Assembly: GCA_965661625.1 (NCBI GenBank)
Contig: CBFIEM010000002.1
Coordinates: 189,263-253,262 of the forward strand
Direction of reading: 5' to 3'
DNA from: GCA-2705995 sp965661625
GTDB lineage: Bacteria > Bacteroidota > Bacteroidia > Flavobacteriales_G > Salibacteraceae
Length of the DNA: 64,000 nt
Under the pieces are notes generated by a model. It did no database searches and was not told the DNA's origin. It saw nothing but the letters and a program-made list of their open reading frames with translations. Position numbers and translations under genes: made by a program. Shown in pieces: positions 49,374-58,581 of this stretch. Positions within the stretch are counted from its first letter, which is position 1, and the number at the start of each line of letters is the position of its first letter.

Positions 49374-50823
49374 CCTCGTTTTCATGGTGATTATTGCGTC
49401 TGAAAACGGCAACAGTTTCAATATGAGATGTATGTGGAAATTGGTCAACAAGACTCAATTTCTCAAGTTCGTATCCCGATTCAATCAAATCAATACAATC
49501 CCGTGCTTGAGTGGCAGGGTTGCAGGAAACATATACAATAGTAGAAGCATTCAATCGAATCACTTTTCTAAGCGATTTTGGGCTTATTCCACTTCTTGGC
49601 GGGTCGAGTACTACTGAACCTATTTTATTCTGATACGATGTGTGCTCAAGTAGAAACTTGCCCACATCTGCCGCAATGAAAGATAGGTTTGCAAGGTTAT
49701 TGAGTTTGGCATTAGCAGTCGCGTCTTCAACAGCAGCTGCGACAATGTCGACACCCAATATTTGATAATCGCTAGCTATGTTCTTCCTAAGTAACTGACC
49801 AATTGTACCCGTTCCACAGAATAAGTCAAGTATAATTGGTTTGTCGGGGTTTAGGGATTCAATGGTGTAATCAATAGCTTTTTGGTAGAGCAGTTCAGCA
49901 CTTGCTGGATTTGGTTGAAAAAAGCTCTGCATACTTATTTCAAATTTCAACCCAAGGAGCTTTTCGGTAATGATGTCCGCACCATAAATAGTTTGAGTCG
50001 TACTACTCACGTCATGAGATCGATCTCCTGTACTATCATTGATGGTATGTAATATACCTGCAACACGATTTCCAAGACTTTCTCGAACATGGGTTATAAA
50101 TTCATTCACATTAAATGTATCAAGATGGCTGGATGTGGTGGTCAGGTTAATTAGCAGCTGATCTTGATCAAAGCTTTTACGCACAGTAAAGTAACGGAAG
50201 AATCCTTCACCAGCCTTGGGGTTCCATGCTGGTAATCCTGTTTTTTCGCAGTGCACTCTAAGTATAGGAAGGTAGTCTTCCAGTTGAGCGTCGAAAAGTC
50301 CAGAATCACCTTCCATTTGCTCTACTGACCACCATTGGCCACGATGTTTAAATCCTAATGCAAATCCAAACTCTTCCTCATCTGTTTCTGTATTGTAAAT
50401 CAAGTTTGAAAATGAGTACTCCATTTTGTTCCGGTAGTTCCACGTTCGTGGACTTGGAATAAACTCATCCAATAAATCTTCAGCTTGATTTATTCCACCA
50501 ATTCGTCGAAATAGCTCTATTGTTTCAGTGCGCTTATGCTCATGTTGCATCTCAACAGGCATAGTTGCATAAGGAGCTCCAGGAATTAATTGGTAAGGGA
50601 TGTTAATTTCAATTTCTGACCGCTCTTTTACTTCAAGTAACTTACAGTTGGCGTGTCTTTTACTCTTTTTTATAACTCGGGCTCGAACTAATTGTCCCGG
50701 CATAGTATTCGGAACGAATAGTACAAACTTACCTTTATCTGTTTCCAGTCGGGCAATACCTTTCCCACCAAAAGCTAAGTCTTCAATACGTACTGTTATT
50801 TCTTGTCCGCGTTTTATCTCCAT
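49357..50823 (-). CDS. rlmD: 23S rRNA (uracil-C5)-methyltransferase, RlmD/TrmA type
   Basis: A 488-residue RNA m5U methyltransferase. The N-terminal TRAM domain is GQEITVRIEDLAFGGKGIARLETDKGKFVLFV; the catalytic domain contains LDLFCGTGTIGQ (SAM), VVLDPPRSGISPKSL and YVSCNPATQARD with the catalytic Cys. TRAM indicates the RlmD/RumA branch. Iron-sulfur cysteines typical of RlmD are not evident in the N-terminal part. Its 3' end overlaps the TPMT-like gene. Confidence 0.87.
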   Translation of the reverse strand: MEIKRGQEITVRIEDLAFGGKGIARLETDKGKFVLFVPNTMPGQLVRARVIKKSKRHANCKLLEVKERSEIEINIPYQLIPGAPYATMPVEMQHEHKRTETIELFRRIGGINQAEDLLDEFIPSPRTWNYRNKMEYSFSNLIYNTETDEEEFGFALGFKHRGQWWSVEQMEGDSGLFDAQLEDYLPILRVHCEKTGLPAWNPKAGEGFFRYFTVRKSFDQDQLLINLTTTSSHLDTFNVNEFITHVRESLGNRVAGILHTINDSTGDRSHDVSSTTQTIYGADIITEKLLGLKFEISMQSFFQPNPASAELLYQKAIDYTIESLNPDKPIILDLFCGTGTIGQLLRKNIASDYQILGVDIVAAAVEDATANAKLNNLANLSFIAADVGKFLLEHTSYQNKIGSVVLDPPRSGISPKSLRKVIRLNASTIVYVSCNPATQARDCIDLIESGYELEKLSLVDQFPHTSHIETVAVFRRNNHHENEDESKG

Positions 50824-50883
50824 AACTCCAATTTGTTACTTTGAGGCAAAGTAAACCAATCTACACATACACGTGAATTCTTT

Positions 50884-50891
50884 TACATTTG
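50884..50891 (+). promoter_or_regulatory. -7 element of the rocD promoter
   Basis: TACATTTG fits TAnnTTTG and lies 24 bp before the ATG of the ornithine aminotransferase. The position makes a typical short leader. A clear -33 box is not seen. Confidence 0.5.
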
Positions 50892-50915
50892 CATTTCAAT
50901 ACTAGCAAGATCTTT

Positions 50916-52202
50916 ATGAACACAGAAACAACATCAAAAAAGCGCTCTTCAGAAGCGTGTATCGAATTAGAAAATAAATATGGTGCTCACAACTACCACC
51001 CATTACCAGTTGTACTGTCAAAAGGTGATGGTGTGCGTGTTTGGGATATTGAAGGCAAAGAATATTTTGATTTTTTATCTGCATATTCAGCAGTTAATCA
51101 GGGACACTGCCATCCGAGAATTGTAAAAGCTATGACAGATCAAGCACAGACGTTAACGCTTACATCACGAGCGTTTTTTAATGATGTGTTAGGCCCTTTT
51201 GAAGAATACATTACTAACTATTTCAATTTCGATAAAGTACTACCCATGAATAGTGGGGCAGAGGCAGTTGAAACTGCAATCAAAATTGCGAGAAAGTGGG
51301 CGTATGAGAAGAAGGATATTGCTGAAAACAAGGCGAAAATCATCGTAGCTCAAGAAAACTTTCACGGTCGTACGACTACAATTATTTCATTTTCAAATGA
51401 TGAAGATGCACGGGCAAACTTTGGTCCTTATACAGCTGGTTTTGAGAGCATTCCTTATAATGATGTTGATGCGCTTAAAGCAGCGCTTAAGGATGATCAT
51501 GTTGCTGCATTCTTAGTAGAGCCCATTCAAGGGGAAGCAGGGGTAAATGTCCCTGCCAACGATTATTTGAAAAAAGCCGCAGCAGCTTGTCAAGAAGCAG
51601 GCGTTTTGTTTATTGCAGATGAAATCCAAACAGGTATAGCGCGAACTGGTAGTTTATTAGCTGTATGTGGAAATTGTGATTGTCAAAATGGATGTGAGCG
51701 TCAACAGTCATACACGCGACCTGACATTCTAATCTTGGGTAAAGCATTATCGGGAGGAGCATATCCGGTTTCGGCAGTTCTTGCTGATGACTCTATTATG
51801 GAGGTTATTAAACCAGGCCAGCACGGTTCAACCTTTGGAGGGAATCCAATAGCAGCAAAAGTGGCAATGGAAGCATTACAAGTTGTTGCAGATGAACGGT
51901 TAGCTGTAAATGCACGCAAACTAGGAGAACAATTCAGAGCGCGAATGGGAAAACTTGCAGATCGTTCGAGCTTGGTTAAGCTTGTGCGAGGAAAAGGATT
52001 ATTGAATGCAGTAGTAATCAATGATGCTCAAGATTCATCTACAGCATGGGATATTTGTATGGCACTTGCTCAAAATGGATTACTAGCAAAGCCTACCCAT
52101 GGAAATATTATTCGTTTTGCACCTCCTTTAGTGATGACTGAGGAAGAGTTAGATACGTGTTGTTCTATCATTGAGCGTACAATTGAAGAATTCGCAGCAT
52201 AG
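50916..52202 (+). CDS. rocD: Ornithine aminotransferase
   Basis: PLP enzyme that transfers the delta-amino group of ornithine to 2-oxoglutarate, 428 residues from the ATG at 50916 (MNTETTSKKRSSEACIELENKYGAHNYHPLPV). Motifs: LPMNSGAEAVETAIKIARKW (PLP phosphate), VAAFLVEPIQGEAGVNVP, FIADEIQTGIARTG (Asp binds pyridine N) and LILGKALSGGAYPVSAV with the PLP Lys. A four-Cys insert (LAVCGNCDCQNGC) precedes the Lys motif and is unlike the short loop of Bacillus RocD; see findings. Confidence 0.93.
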   Translation: MNTETTSKKRSSEACIELENKYGAHNYHPLPVVLSKGDGVRVWDIEGKEYFDFLSAYSAVNQGHCHPRIVKAMTDQAQTLTLTSRAFFNDVLGPFEEYITNYFNFDKVLPMNSGAEAVETAIKIARKWAYEKKDIAENKAKIIVAQENFHGRTTTIISFSNDEDARANFGPYTAGFESIPYNDVDALKAALKDDHVAAFLVEPIQGEAGVNVPANDYLKKAAAACQEAGVLFIADEIQTGIARTGSLLAVCGNCDCQNGCERQQSYTRPDILILGKALSGGAYPVSAVLADDSIMEVIKPGQHGSTFGGNPIAAKVAMEALQVVADERLAVNARKLGEQFRARMGKLADRSSLVKLVRGKGLLNAVVINDAQDSSTAWDICMALAQNGLLAKPTHGNIIRFAPPLVMTEEELDTCCSIIERTIEEFAA

Positions 52203-52224
52203 TACAATGGTTTTAGGTGAATTT

Positions 52225-52253
52225 AAGCCCGACACAACGTGTTGGGCTTTTTT
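52225..52253 (+). terminator. Terminator after rocD
   Basis: AAGCCCGACAC-(loop)-GTGTTGGGCTTTTTT: one G-T wobble in the stem, then six T. Confidence 0.7.
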
Positions 52254-52308
52254 ATGTTATAATAACATTGATTTTACATAGGGGGTAGTTAGGTAAGGTA
52301 ATTCGTTC

Positions 52309-52316
52309 TACTTTTG
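52309..52316 (+). promoter_or_regulatory. -7 element upstream of solute-binding-protein gene
   Basis: TACTTTTG, 35 bp before the ATG. Fits the Bacteroidota -7 consensus; no good -33 box. Confidence 0.5.
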
Positions 52317-52351
52317 CCGCCAAATTAGGTAAGCAAACAACAAAACGAATA

Positions 52352-53191
52352 ATGAAAGTAATTGAATCACTGATAATTATAGCTTTAGGGCTAGCACTAT
52401 CTTCACAGGCTATTGGACAAGACAGTTGGGCAAATACAAAGTCAACTGGACATGGTGAACTCCATGTATACATACAAAATGAATATCCTTTTGCTTTTGA
52501 GGAGGCTGGAGAATTAGTAGGGGTTGAAGTGGACATTCTAAAAGCCTTTGCGGCATGGTGCAAGGTTAGGCACGATGTTGAGGTTAATTTAGTATTTCAT
52601 CAAGAGGATGAATTTTTTAAAATCACCGATGCAGTAAGAAATGCCAATAATACCATTGGTGCAGCTTCTATAACTGTTCTTGATGAGCGCAAATCAATCT
52701 TAGATTTTACAGCTCCTTACATGAGGAACAAGTCCGTGTTAGTTTCTCCTTTGGCTTTTGAAACACTTAAAAGTTACGCTGATTTTGGACGCGTTTTTAG
52801 TGGAGCTACAGGGTTATGCATACCGGAAACAACGCATTGCAGGGAGTTAAAAGAAATTAAAGGGTTCCATTACCCAAAAATGGTAATAAAGTCTGTATGG
52901 ACCACTAATGATGCCTTGGAGGAAATGAAGCGCAATCCTAAAACGTATACCATGGTAGATTTATTGACATTCTGGAATTGGGTAAATAATGGCGAACAAG
53001 GGTTGAAAGTTCATCGTGTTGCAACTGTTGATCGTGAGGAGTTTGCTTTTGCTGTGTCAAAAGGAAGTGACTGGACGGATATGATGAATCAGTTCTTTAC
53101 TAACGGTATTGGATTCACTGGAAGTGCTGAATACAAAAGCATTTTAGAGAAATACCTGGCTGAGGGAGTTATTGAAGACGTAGCTAAATAA
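52352..53191 (+). CDS. Periplasmic solute-binding protein (SBP_bac_3 type)
   Basis: A 279-residue secreted protein with a signal peptide (residues 1-23, SSQAIGQ). It belongs to the family 3 amino-acid-type binding proteins: ELHVYIQNEYPFAFEEAGELVGVEVDILKAFAAW, IGAASITVLDERKSILDFTAPYMRNKSVLVS, which is the hinge and ligand region, and SVWTTNDALEEMKRNPKTYTMVDLLTFW. No permease or ATPase gene is near, so the ligand and partner are unknown. Sensor or enzyme roles are possible in this fold. Confidence 0.85.
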   Translation: MKVIESLIIIALGLALSSQAIGQDSWANTKSTGHGELHVYIQNEYPFAFEEAGELVGVEVDILKAFAAWCKVRHDVEVNLVFHQEDEFFKITDAVRNANNTIGAASITVLDERKSILDFTAPYMRNKSVLVSPLAFETLKSYADFGRVFSGATGLCIPETTHCRELKEIKGFHYPKMVIKSVWTTNDALEEMKRNPKTYTMVDLLTFWNWVNNGEQGLKVHRVATVDREEFAFAVSKGSDWTDMMNQFFTNGIGFTGSAEYKSILEKYLAEGVIEDVAK

Positions 53192-53211
53192 ACTGGAGTT
53201 AAGGAGGGTGA

Positions 53212-55728
53212 CTAAAAGGCAATTTGCAGTTTTAAGTTCACCCTTCTGCTTGTTAAAAAATTAGGCACAGCGTACGTTCTATTCGAAATATCTCGGATCC
53301 ATAGGTACGAGATGGTGTTGTTTACTTGAAGCAAGTTGAATACTTCAAGGCTCAACCAAATATTATCAATATGACGGAATACTCCCCGGTTGCCCAAACC
53401 ATCCCGCTTTTCATCATCCTTATCCCTTAAGAGTTGTTTGGAAAGACCAAGGTCTACTCGTCGGTATGCAGGAATGCGCAAGGTGTCTTTGTAGCGATCA
53501 AAGGTAGGTGGGCCGAACGGAAGTCCTGTGGCATAAAGGAAGCTTAAGTTCATACGTACCGTCTCGTTTCCAGGTAAATAGTCTTGAAAGAAAAGCGAAA
53601 AATTAAATCGTTGATCGGTAGGGCGAGGAACAAAGCCGGGTGAAACACGAGTGCTGTCAGTTGCAACTTGATCTAAACTGAACCCGGGAACAATTTCCTC
53701 TCCAGCTGCATTGAATCGTCTGTAAAAGAAATCATTGTTCAAATTCTCTTCAGTTTTCATGAAGGACACACTCGCCCAACTTTCAACTCCTTTTACAAAT
53801 TCGCCATTAATCTTAAAATCAATTCCAGCTGCATAACCTGCTGAATTGTTTGTGGCATAATAACGAAGGCGAACATTATCAACTTCGTATGGAATTATGT
53901 TTTGCAACTGTTTGTAATAGGCTTCACTTGTAAACTTAAATGGCCGGTCCCACATGTTGAACTGATAATCCATCCCAACCAAGTAATGAATACTCGTTTG
54001 GGCTTTGATGTCGCGATTGACCGCTCCGTTTAAGTTTCTCATTTCCCGATAAAATGCTGGTTGGTGATAATACCCCCATGCAGCACGGAATTTGTAATTT
54101 CTCCTCCAGTTAGGCTTTACGCTTAGTGCAACCCTTGGCCCACCAACGAGCTGTTCATTAAAATCCCAATAATGAAATCGTGCTCCTGCATGAAGACTTA
54201 TTTCTGTACTATCAATAAGCCATTCCTTGCTTCCTTGAAGGTACCCCATTAAGCGATTAGAGGTAATGTCGTTATTCGCTCTGATAACTTCATAGAGTTC
54301 AATTTGATCACCGGGCTGCCTCGGAACACTATACCCTGCAGAGTCTAACATGCGCCACTCATTGAGCTCATCTACTATTTGCTCTTGTTGGTGTTTCAAC
54401 CCCCATTCCCACAGCACGTTGTCTCCGAAGTATGAACCTTTGTGTTCTTCCGAAAAAACCAATACATCCAATTCATTTCGTGCATGATTTAAAAAGCCAC
54501 CTACTCCGCGATTAAATGCTACATCTCCAAAATTATCAGACCCAAGGTCGCGTTCTAGTTCATCTAAACGGTATGCTCCCGCAACATCAAAACCTTCATA
54601 CTCTAAAGAACGCCAGATGGAACCGATGAACTTTAGTTTAAGTTTACTTGTGGGTCGATATGTTACTGAAAATGAACCTAACCCGTTCTCGAACTGAGTT
54701 ATTTCTTGACCGTCAAAAAATATGGTTAACCGCAATGCTTCGTTCACTGTCCCGAATTCAGTTTGCCTCGTTTGAGGTACAAAACGGTACAGGTTATTGG
54801 AGTAAGTTGCGAGAAGTCCTAACTCTACCTCATCATTGATGTCGTAGGTAAAATAACCTTGGTAATCTGTAAATACAGGCTGGTAGTCACCTTCTGTATC
54901 CAATGCATCCAACAAGTATTGGTTAGTGCGGTATCGAAATCCGTGAATTTGAGTGAAGCGCCCACCTTCAGAAGCATTTCCCAAGTAAACTGAAGCTCCT
55001 AATAAGGACCCTTCTACCGCGCCAGACAATTTCTCGCGGGGTTCTTTGTACTTTACATCGAGTACTGAGGACATTTTGTCTCCATACTTTGCGTCAAATC
55101 CTCCACTACTAAACTGCACGGATTCTACCATGTTGGGGTTGATAAAACTTAAGCCTTCTTGCTGCCCTGACCTCACTAAAAAAGGACGATAAATAGCCAC
55201 ATCATTAACGTAAACCAAGTTTTCATCAAAATTCCCACCCCTTACATTGTACTGACTGCTCAATTCATTTGTGCTGTAAACCCCCAGGCTCTGGAAGGCC
55301 AGCGCTTTTTCTAGCGAAGCATTGGGTGTTGGAAGTGCAGATACCGCTTTTGGATCGATGGTCTGGATACCGGGACTTTGATTTCTCCTTCCTGAAACTT
55401 CAAATTGTGTTAGGTTTCGAGCACTTAGCCTGAGCGTAATGTCTTTTCTTAAACGCTGGCCAGCTTGAAGAGAGACTTCCCAGCTAACGGTATCAAATCC
55501 TAAAAAAGAGGCTTGAATTCGAGTCGGTTCATCAGGTTTCAGTTGAAGTTCGTACGCTCCACTTGAATTCGATGTTGTAGCGATCGCTGTTCCTGGCACA
55601 CCAATGAACGCACCAGCCAGAGGCTTGCCATCGTCAGTAAATATTTGACCATGCAATGTTTGTGTATTCCCTTTAAGGAGGCATACAAAACAGAGAAAAG
55701 CCAGACATGTATAATTAATCCAATTCAC
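53212..55728 (-). CDS. TonB-dependent receptor with CarboxypepD_reg-like domain
   Basis: An 838-residue outer-membrane receptor with a signal peptide (residues 1-22). After it comes a CarboxypepD_reg-like domain (residues of about 24-110; QTLHGQIFTDDGKPLAGAFIGVPGTAIATTSNSSGAYEL), then a plug domain (residues of about 130-230; SSQYNVRGGNFDENLVYVNDVAIYRP) and a 22-strand barrel (GLLATYSNNLYRF, YYHQPAFYREMRNLNG, NLKLQIAF at the end with C-terminal Phe). It imports siderophores, vitamins or oligomers with TonB energy. Substrate unknown. No SusD gene is next to it. Confidence 0.93.
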   Translation of the reverse strand: MNWINYTCLAFLCFVCLLKGNTQTLHGQIFTDDGKPLAGAFIGVPGTAIATTSNSSGAYELQLKPDEPTRIQASFLGFDTVSWEVSLQAGQRLRKDITLRLSARNLTQFEVSGRRNQSPGIQTIDPKAVSALPTPNASLEKALAFQSLGVYSTNELSSQYNVRGGNFDENLVYVNDVAIYRPFLVRSGQQEGLSFINPNMVESVQFSSGGFDAKYGDKMSSVLDVKYKEPREKLSGAVEGSLLGASVYLGNASEGGRFTQIHGFRYRTNQYLLDALDTEGDYQPVFTDYQGYFTYDINDEVELGLLATYSNNLYRFVPQTRQTEFGTVNEALRLTIFFDGQEITQFENGLGSFSVTYRPTSKLKLKFIGSIWRSLEYEGFDVAGAYRLDELERDLGSDNFGDVAFNRGVGGFLNHARNELDVLVFSEEHKGSYFGDNVLWEWGLKHQQEQIVDELNEWRMLDSAGYSVPRQPGDQIELYEVIRANNDITSNRLMGYLQGSKEWLIDSTEISLHAGARFHYWDFNEQLVGGPRVALSVKPNWRRNYKFRAAWGYYHQPAFYREMRNLNGAVNRDIKAQTSIHYLVGMDYQFNMWDRPFKFTSEAYYKQLQNIIPYEVDNVRLRYYATNNSAGYAAGIDFKINGEFVKGVESWASVSFMKTEENLNNDFFYRRFNAAGEEIVPGFSLDQVATDSTRVSPGFVPRPTDQRFNFSLFFQDYLPGNETVRMNLSFLYATGLPFGPPTFDRYKDTLRIPAYRRVDLGLSKQLLRDKDDEKRDGLGNRGVFRHIDNIWLSLEVFNLLQVNNTISYLWIRDISNRTYAVPNFLTSRRVNLKLQIAF

Positions 55729-55799
55729 GAAGCGTCAAAAGTAACCGTTGCAAATGAGTTATTTTAACCTTCGAACGAGTAAATTATTATCCAAGCAGA

Positions 55800-56423
55800 C
55801 TATTTATCTTTCTTTTTCAGGGATTTTATGAAAGAAGCCCATGCGATTGGGTTCATTAAGTTGTTAACCGGGTACTGTCCAGAGTAATACAGTTTACTTT
55901 GATATTGTTGCATTTGGTACTTGTAGTTCAGGCTGCCGTAGGGCATAGCTTCTATTCTTTCAAGATCCATTGAGGAAATCATCTCCAAATTGTTTTGAGC
56001 ATTGATGAGGTCTTCATCGAGCTCCCCTAATGACATAAATGCATTTTTAAACTCTTCTCGCGAAGGCCAAGGAAATACGGTGACTTCATCAAGCTCAATG
56101 GTATCTGTTGACATTACCTGAATTAAGCTATACCTGTTCCCTGAAATTGTATCGGGTATAACGTACTCGGCATCTTGAAAACCAATAGAACTAAATACAA
56201 TGGTATCTCCTTTCTCAGCTACAAAGCTGAAATACCCATAAGCGTCGCTAATCGTTCCCCTGTTCGTGTTTTTAATGATAATACTTGCAAAACGAATCGG
56301 GTCGAGGCTATCCGCTTCTAAAACAACACCCGAGAATTGAGTTAAACCTTTGGAGTAATCTTGGGCACTTACAAGGAATCCTCCAAGAAATAAAACTACA
56401 ACTAGTAATACTGATTTATACAT
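55800..56423 (-). CDS. Secreted CarboxypepD_reg-like domain protein
   Basis: A 207-residue protein with a signal peptide (MYKSVLLVVVLFLGGFLVSAQ) and one CarboxypepD_reg-like beta-sandwich domain (LTQFSGVVLEADSLDPIRFASIIIKNTNRGTISDAYGYFSFVAEKGDTIVFSSIGFQDAEYVI). The rest is helical and charged (LDEDLINAQNNLEMISSMDLERIEA, ending SFIKSLKKKDK). It lies between an M23 peptidase gene (9 bp upstream) and the TonB receptor (71 bp downstream), so an envelope role alongside both is expected. Confidence 0.83.
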   Translation of the reverse strand: MYKSVLLVVVLFLGGFLVSAQDYSKGLTQFSGVVLEADSLDPIRFASIIIKNTNRGTISDAYGYFSFVAEKGDTIVFSSIGFQDAEYVIPDTISGNRYSLIQVMSTDTIELDEVTVFPWPSREEFKNAFMSLGELDEDLINAQNNLEMISSMDLERIEAMPYGSLNYKYQMQQYQSKLYYSGQYPVNNLMNPIAWASFIKSLKKKDK

Positions 56424-56432
56424 ATCCGCAAG

Positions 56433-58139
56433 TTACCAAAGAAAACGCACAGCATGTTGAGCCTCATTGCCAACAGCATCGATTATAACAACTTTTAACG
56501 AATGAATCCCATTATTTAGTTTAAGTTGACTGGTATCTACCCAAATCAAGTCTTTTTTTGAATCGTATTCGGCCAAGACCCATTTGTTGTTTACGTAAAT
56601 GGAATAGGATTTTATTCCTGAAAGATCATCTGTAACTTTAAAGCGCAGCTTTCGTTGTGATTTTATAGACTGTTGTGTGTTGATGCGATCGTATTGTATG
56701 ATTTTTGGGTTTACGGTGTCAGCAATGAGTGAATATGGTCCAAAACTTCGGGTCCTGAACTCAAATTGTTCTCCCGCTGCTTTGCCACCTTCAGCTGCTA
56801 AAATACCTCCTGACTCATCCAATGAAATTGCAGTCAACTTTGTACGGTGCTTTATTAAATCTGATGGAATGGTGATTTTGACTTGTGCATACTTGTGTAA
56901 AGGAACATTTGTATTATGAATCGCATGAACTCCAGCTAGATATTTAGTTGAAGGCTTGAATTCATAGTTGAAGAATAAGTCATTGTACAAAGCACCTTTT
57001 GGGAGAAAGAGTTCAATGTTGTCGCTGACAAATCGGTTGGATGAATTGTAAGCGAAAAGCACTCCTTTTGGAGTTTGAGTTTCAACTTTCGATACAGAAG
57101 TGTCGAGCTTAACCGAAAAATTGAGTTGTGATGTGTTACCAGCTACATCTCGCACAGAGTAGCGCAAATCATGCCCATATTCAGAAAAGAAAACCTGACC
57201 ATTTAACTTAACATCATGGTAGATGGAAAGGGCATTGCCTGGATCCAAAAATGATTTCTGAACGCGCTTTCCTCGGTCTTTCCAACTGCTAAAGTCAACA
57301 TGGCTGTTAATATACCTCGAAAGGTGAAACGGGACTTTATCCATTCGGTGCTGATAAATTTGATTACCATCAGCAAATAGACTCACTTCATAGATTCCGC
57401 AGCGGTTGGCGACACCATTTAACCGATCTATTCCTTCAATGCCAAATGCGAGCACTCCTTTACCTCTTAGTTGTTGCTTGCCGATTGTATATGCGCCTCC
57501 TTTTCCATAAACGGAAAAGTATTTTGCATGATTACTTCCATTAATGGTGGAAGTGTCGTTCATAGGATAGACAGCAAGCGTTTTGAGAATGGGCTTAACA
57601 TCATCTTTTATTTCAAATCCAAACTTCAAGGGATTGAGCGGGATTTCGGTAGCAGTTTCTCGGATTTCAAAATGAAGATGGGGTCCTCCGGAACCTCCAG
57701 TATTTCCAGAAAGTGCAATGAGTCCGCCACGCTTAACTTGGAGCTCACCTTTGCTGGGAAATAATTCAATCTCAAAGCGCTCTTGCGCGTATTGAGCGCG
57801 CTGCACGAACTCTTCTATCTCTGGTGAGAAAGCCTGGAGGTGCGCATAAACAGTGGTGAACCCATTTGTATGGGTGATGTAAAGCGCTTTGCCATAACCA
57901 TACCTTGAAATTTTTATCCGAGAAACATATCCTGAATCAGCAGCAACAACCTTCAACCCTTCGCGCTGCTGTGTTTTGATATCAATTCCAGCATGGAAGT
58001 GGTTTGAACGAATCTCGGCAAAGTTTCCGGCCAGGTAAAGTGGTATTTCAAGAGGAGGAAGAAAAGAAGCGCTATAATCCTCTTGACTGAAAACAACCGT
58101 TGATGCTAAGAGTAATAATAGTGTTAAGCGTGCAGCCAT
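56433..58139 (-). CDS. M23-family peptidase (secreted LytM-like)
   Basis: A 568-residue protein from the ATG at 58139 (MAARLTLLLLLASTVVFSQ, a clear signal peptide); the open frame further upstream is not signal-like. Its N-terminal third is an M23 domain: RSNHFHAGIDIKT (His and Asp zinc ligands) and GGSGGPHLHFEIRE (HxH, third ligand and catalytic His). The rest contains beta domains (IRKLRFKVTDDLSGIKSYSIYVNN, Ig-like) of unknown role. It should cleave peptidoglycan peptide bridges, or bind them; the N-terminal placement of the peptidase is unusual. Confidence 0.88.
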   Translation of the reverse strand: MAARLTLLLLLASTVVFSQEDYSASFLPPLEIPLYLAGNFAEIRSNHFHAGIDIKTQQREGLKVVAADSGYVSRIKISRYGYGKALYITHTNGFTTVYAHLQAFSPEIEEFVQRAQYAQERFEIELFPSKGELQVKRGGLIALSGNTGGSGGPHLHFEIRETATEIPLNPLKFGFEIKDDVKPILKTLAVYPMNDTSTINGSNHAKYFSVYGKGGAYTIGKQQLRGKGVLAFGIEGIDRLNGVANRCGIYEVSLFADGNQIYQHRMDKVPFHLSRYINSHVDFSSWKDRGKRVQKSFLDPGNALSIYHDVKLNGQVFFSEYGHDLRYSVRDVAGNTSQLNFSVKLDTSVSKVETQTPKGVLFAYNSSNRFVSDNIELFLPKGALYNDLFFNYEFKPSTKYLAGVHAIHNTNVPLHKYAQVKITIPSDLIKHRTKLTAISLDESGGILAAEGGKAAGEQFEFRTRSFGPYSLIADTVNPKIIQYDRINTQQSIKSQRKLRFKVTDDLSGIKSYSIYVNNKWVLAEYDSKKDLIWVDTSQLKLNNGIHSLKVVIIDAVGNEAQHAVRFLW

Positions 58140-58226
58140 GAATTTCTTTTTTTCAAAAATAAGTCCAACATGGGTGTAGCATACGAGATATTTAAATTGC
58201 TTTCCACAAAGCACGTGTGAAAAAAG

Positions 58227-58257
58227 TTTGTTTACCATTGAACGAATGCTAATTTTG
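58227..58257 (+). promoter_or_regulatory. Bacteroidota-type promoter of the coiled-coil/zapA operon
   Basis: TTTG (58227-58230), 19 bases, then TAATTTTG (58250-58257): a full -33/-7 match to the Bacteroidota consensus with ideal spacing, 24 bp before the ATG of the coiled-coil gene. The clearest promoter in the window. Confidence 0.72.
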
Positions 58258-58280
58258 TCTATCCTGAATTATCAAACTCC

Positions 58281-58574
58281 ATGAGTGAAGAAAAACAGCT
58301 TCTGTTAAAATTGCGCGAATACAGCGAACACTTAATAGAAGCCAATAAATCAGCAATCGAGGAGTTAAATGATTTAAGGACTAAGAATAAGTTCTTAGCA
58401 ACAGAACTAGCAGATCAAAAAGAAGAGTTGAAGCGGACGAAGGAAGCGTTGAACGTTGCGAAAATTGCAAAAGGTTCAACCGATAAAGGAAATGAAAATC
58501 AGCATGATTTACGTGAAAAGATTGATGAGCTAGTGCGGGAAGTAGATGAGTGCATTGCACTATTAAATATGTAG
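58281..58574 (+). CDS. Small coiled-coil protein upstream of zapA
   Basis: 97 residues, nearly all helical: LLLKLREYSEHLIEANKSAIEELNDLRTKNKFLATELADQKEELKRTKEALNVAKIAKGSTD, then HDLREKIDELVREVDECIALLNM. A long N-terminal coiled coil and a short second helix. There is no signal peptide. It lies 7 bp upstream of zapA and shares its promoter, so a role at the division ring, similar in concept to ZapB, is a reasonable guess but not proven. Confidence 0.72.
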   Translation: MSEEKQLLLKLREYSEHLIEANKSAIEELNDLRTKNKFLATELADQKEELKRTKEALNVAKIAKGSTDKGNENQHDLREKIDELVREVDECIALLNM

Positions 58575-58581
58575 GTGTCAA

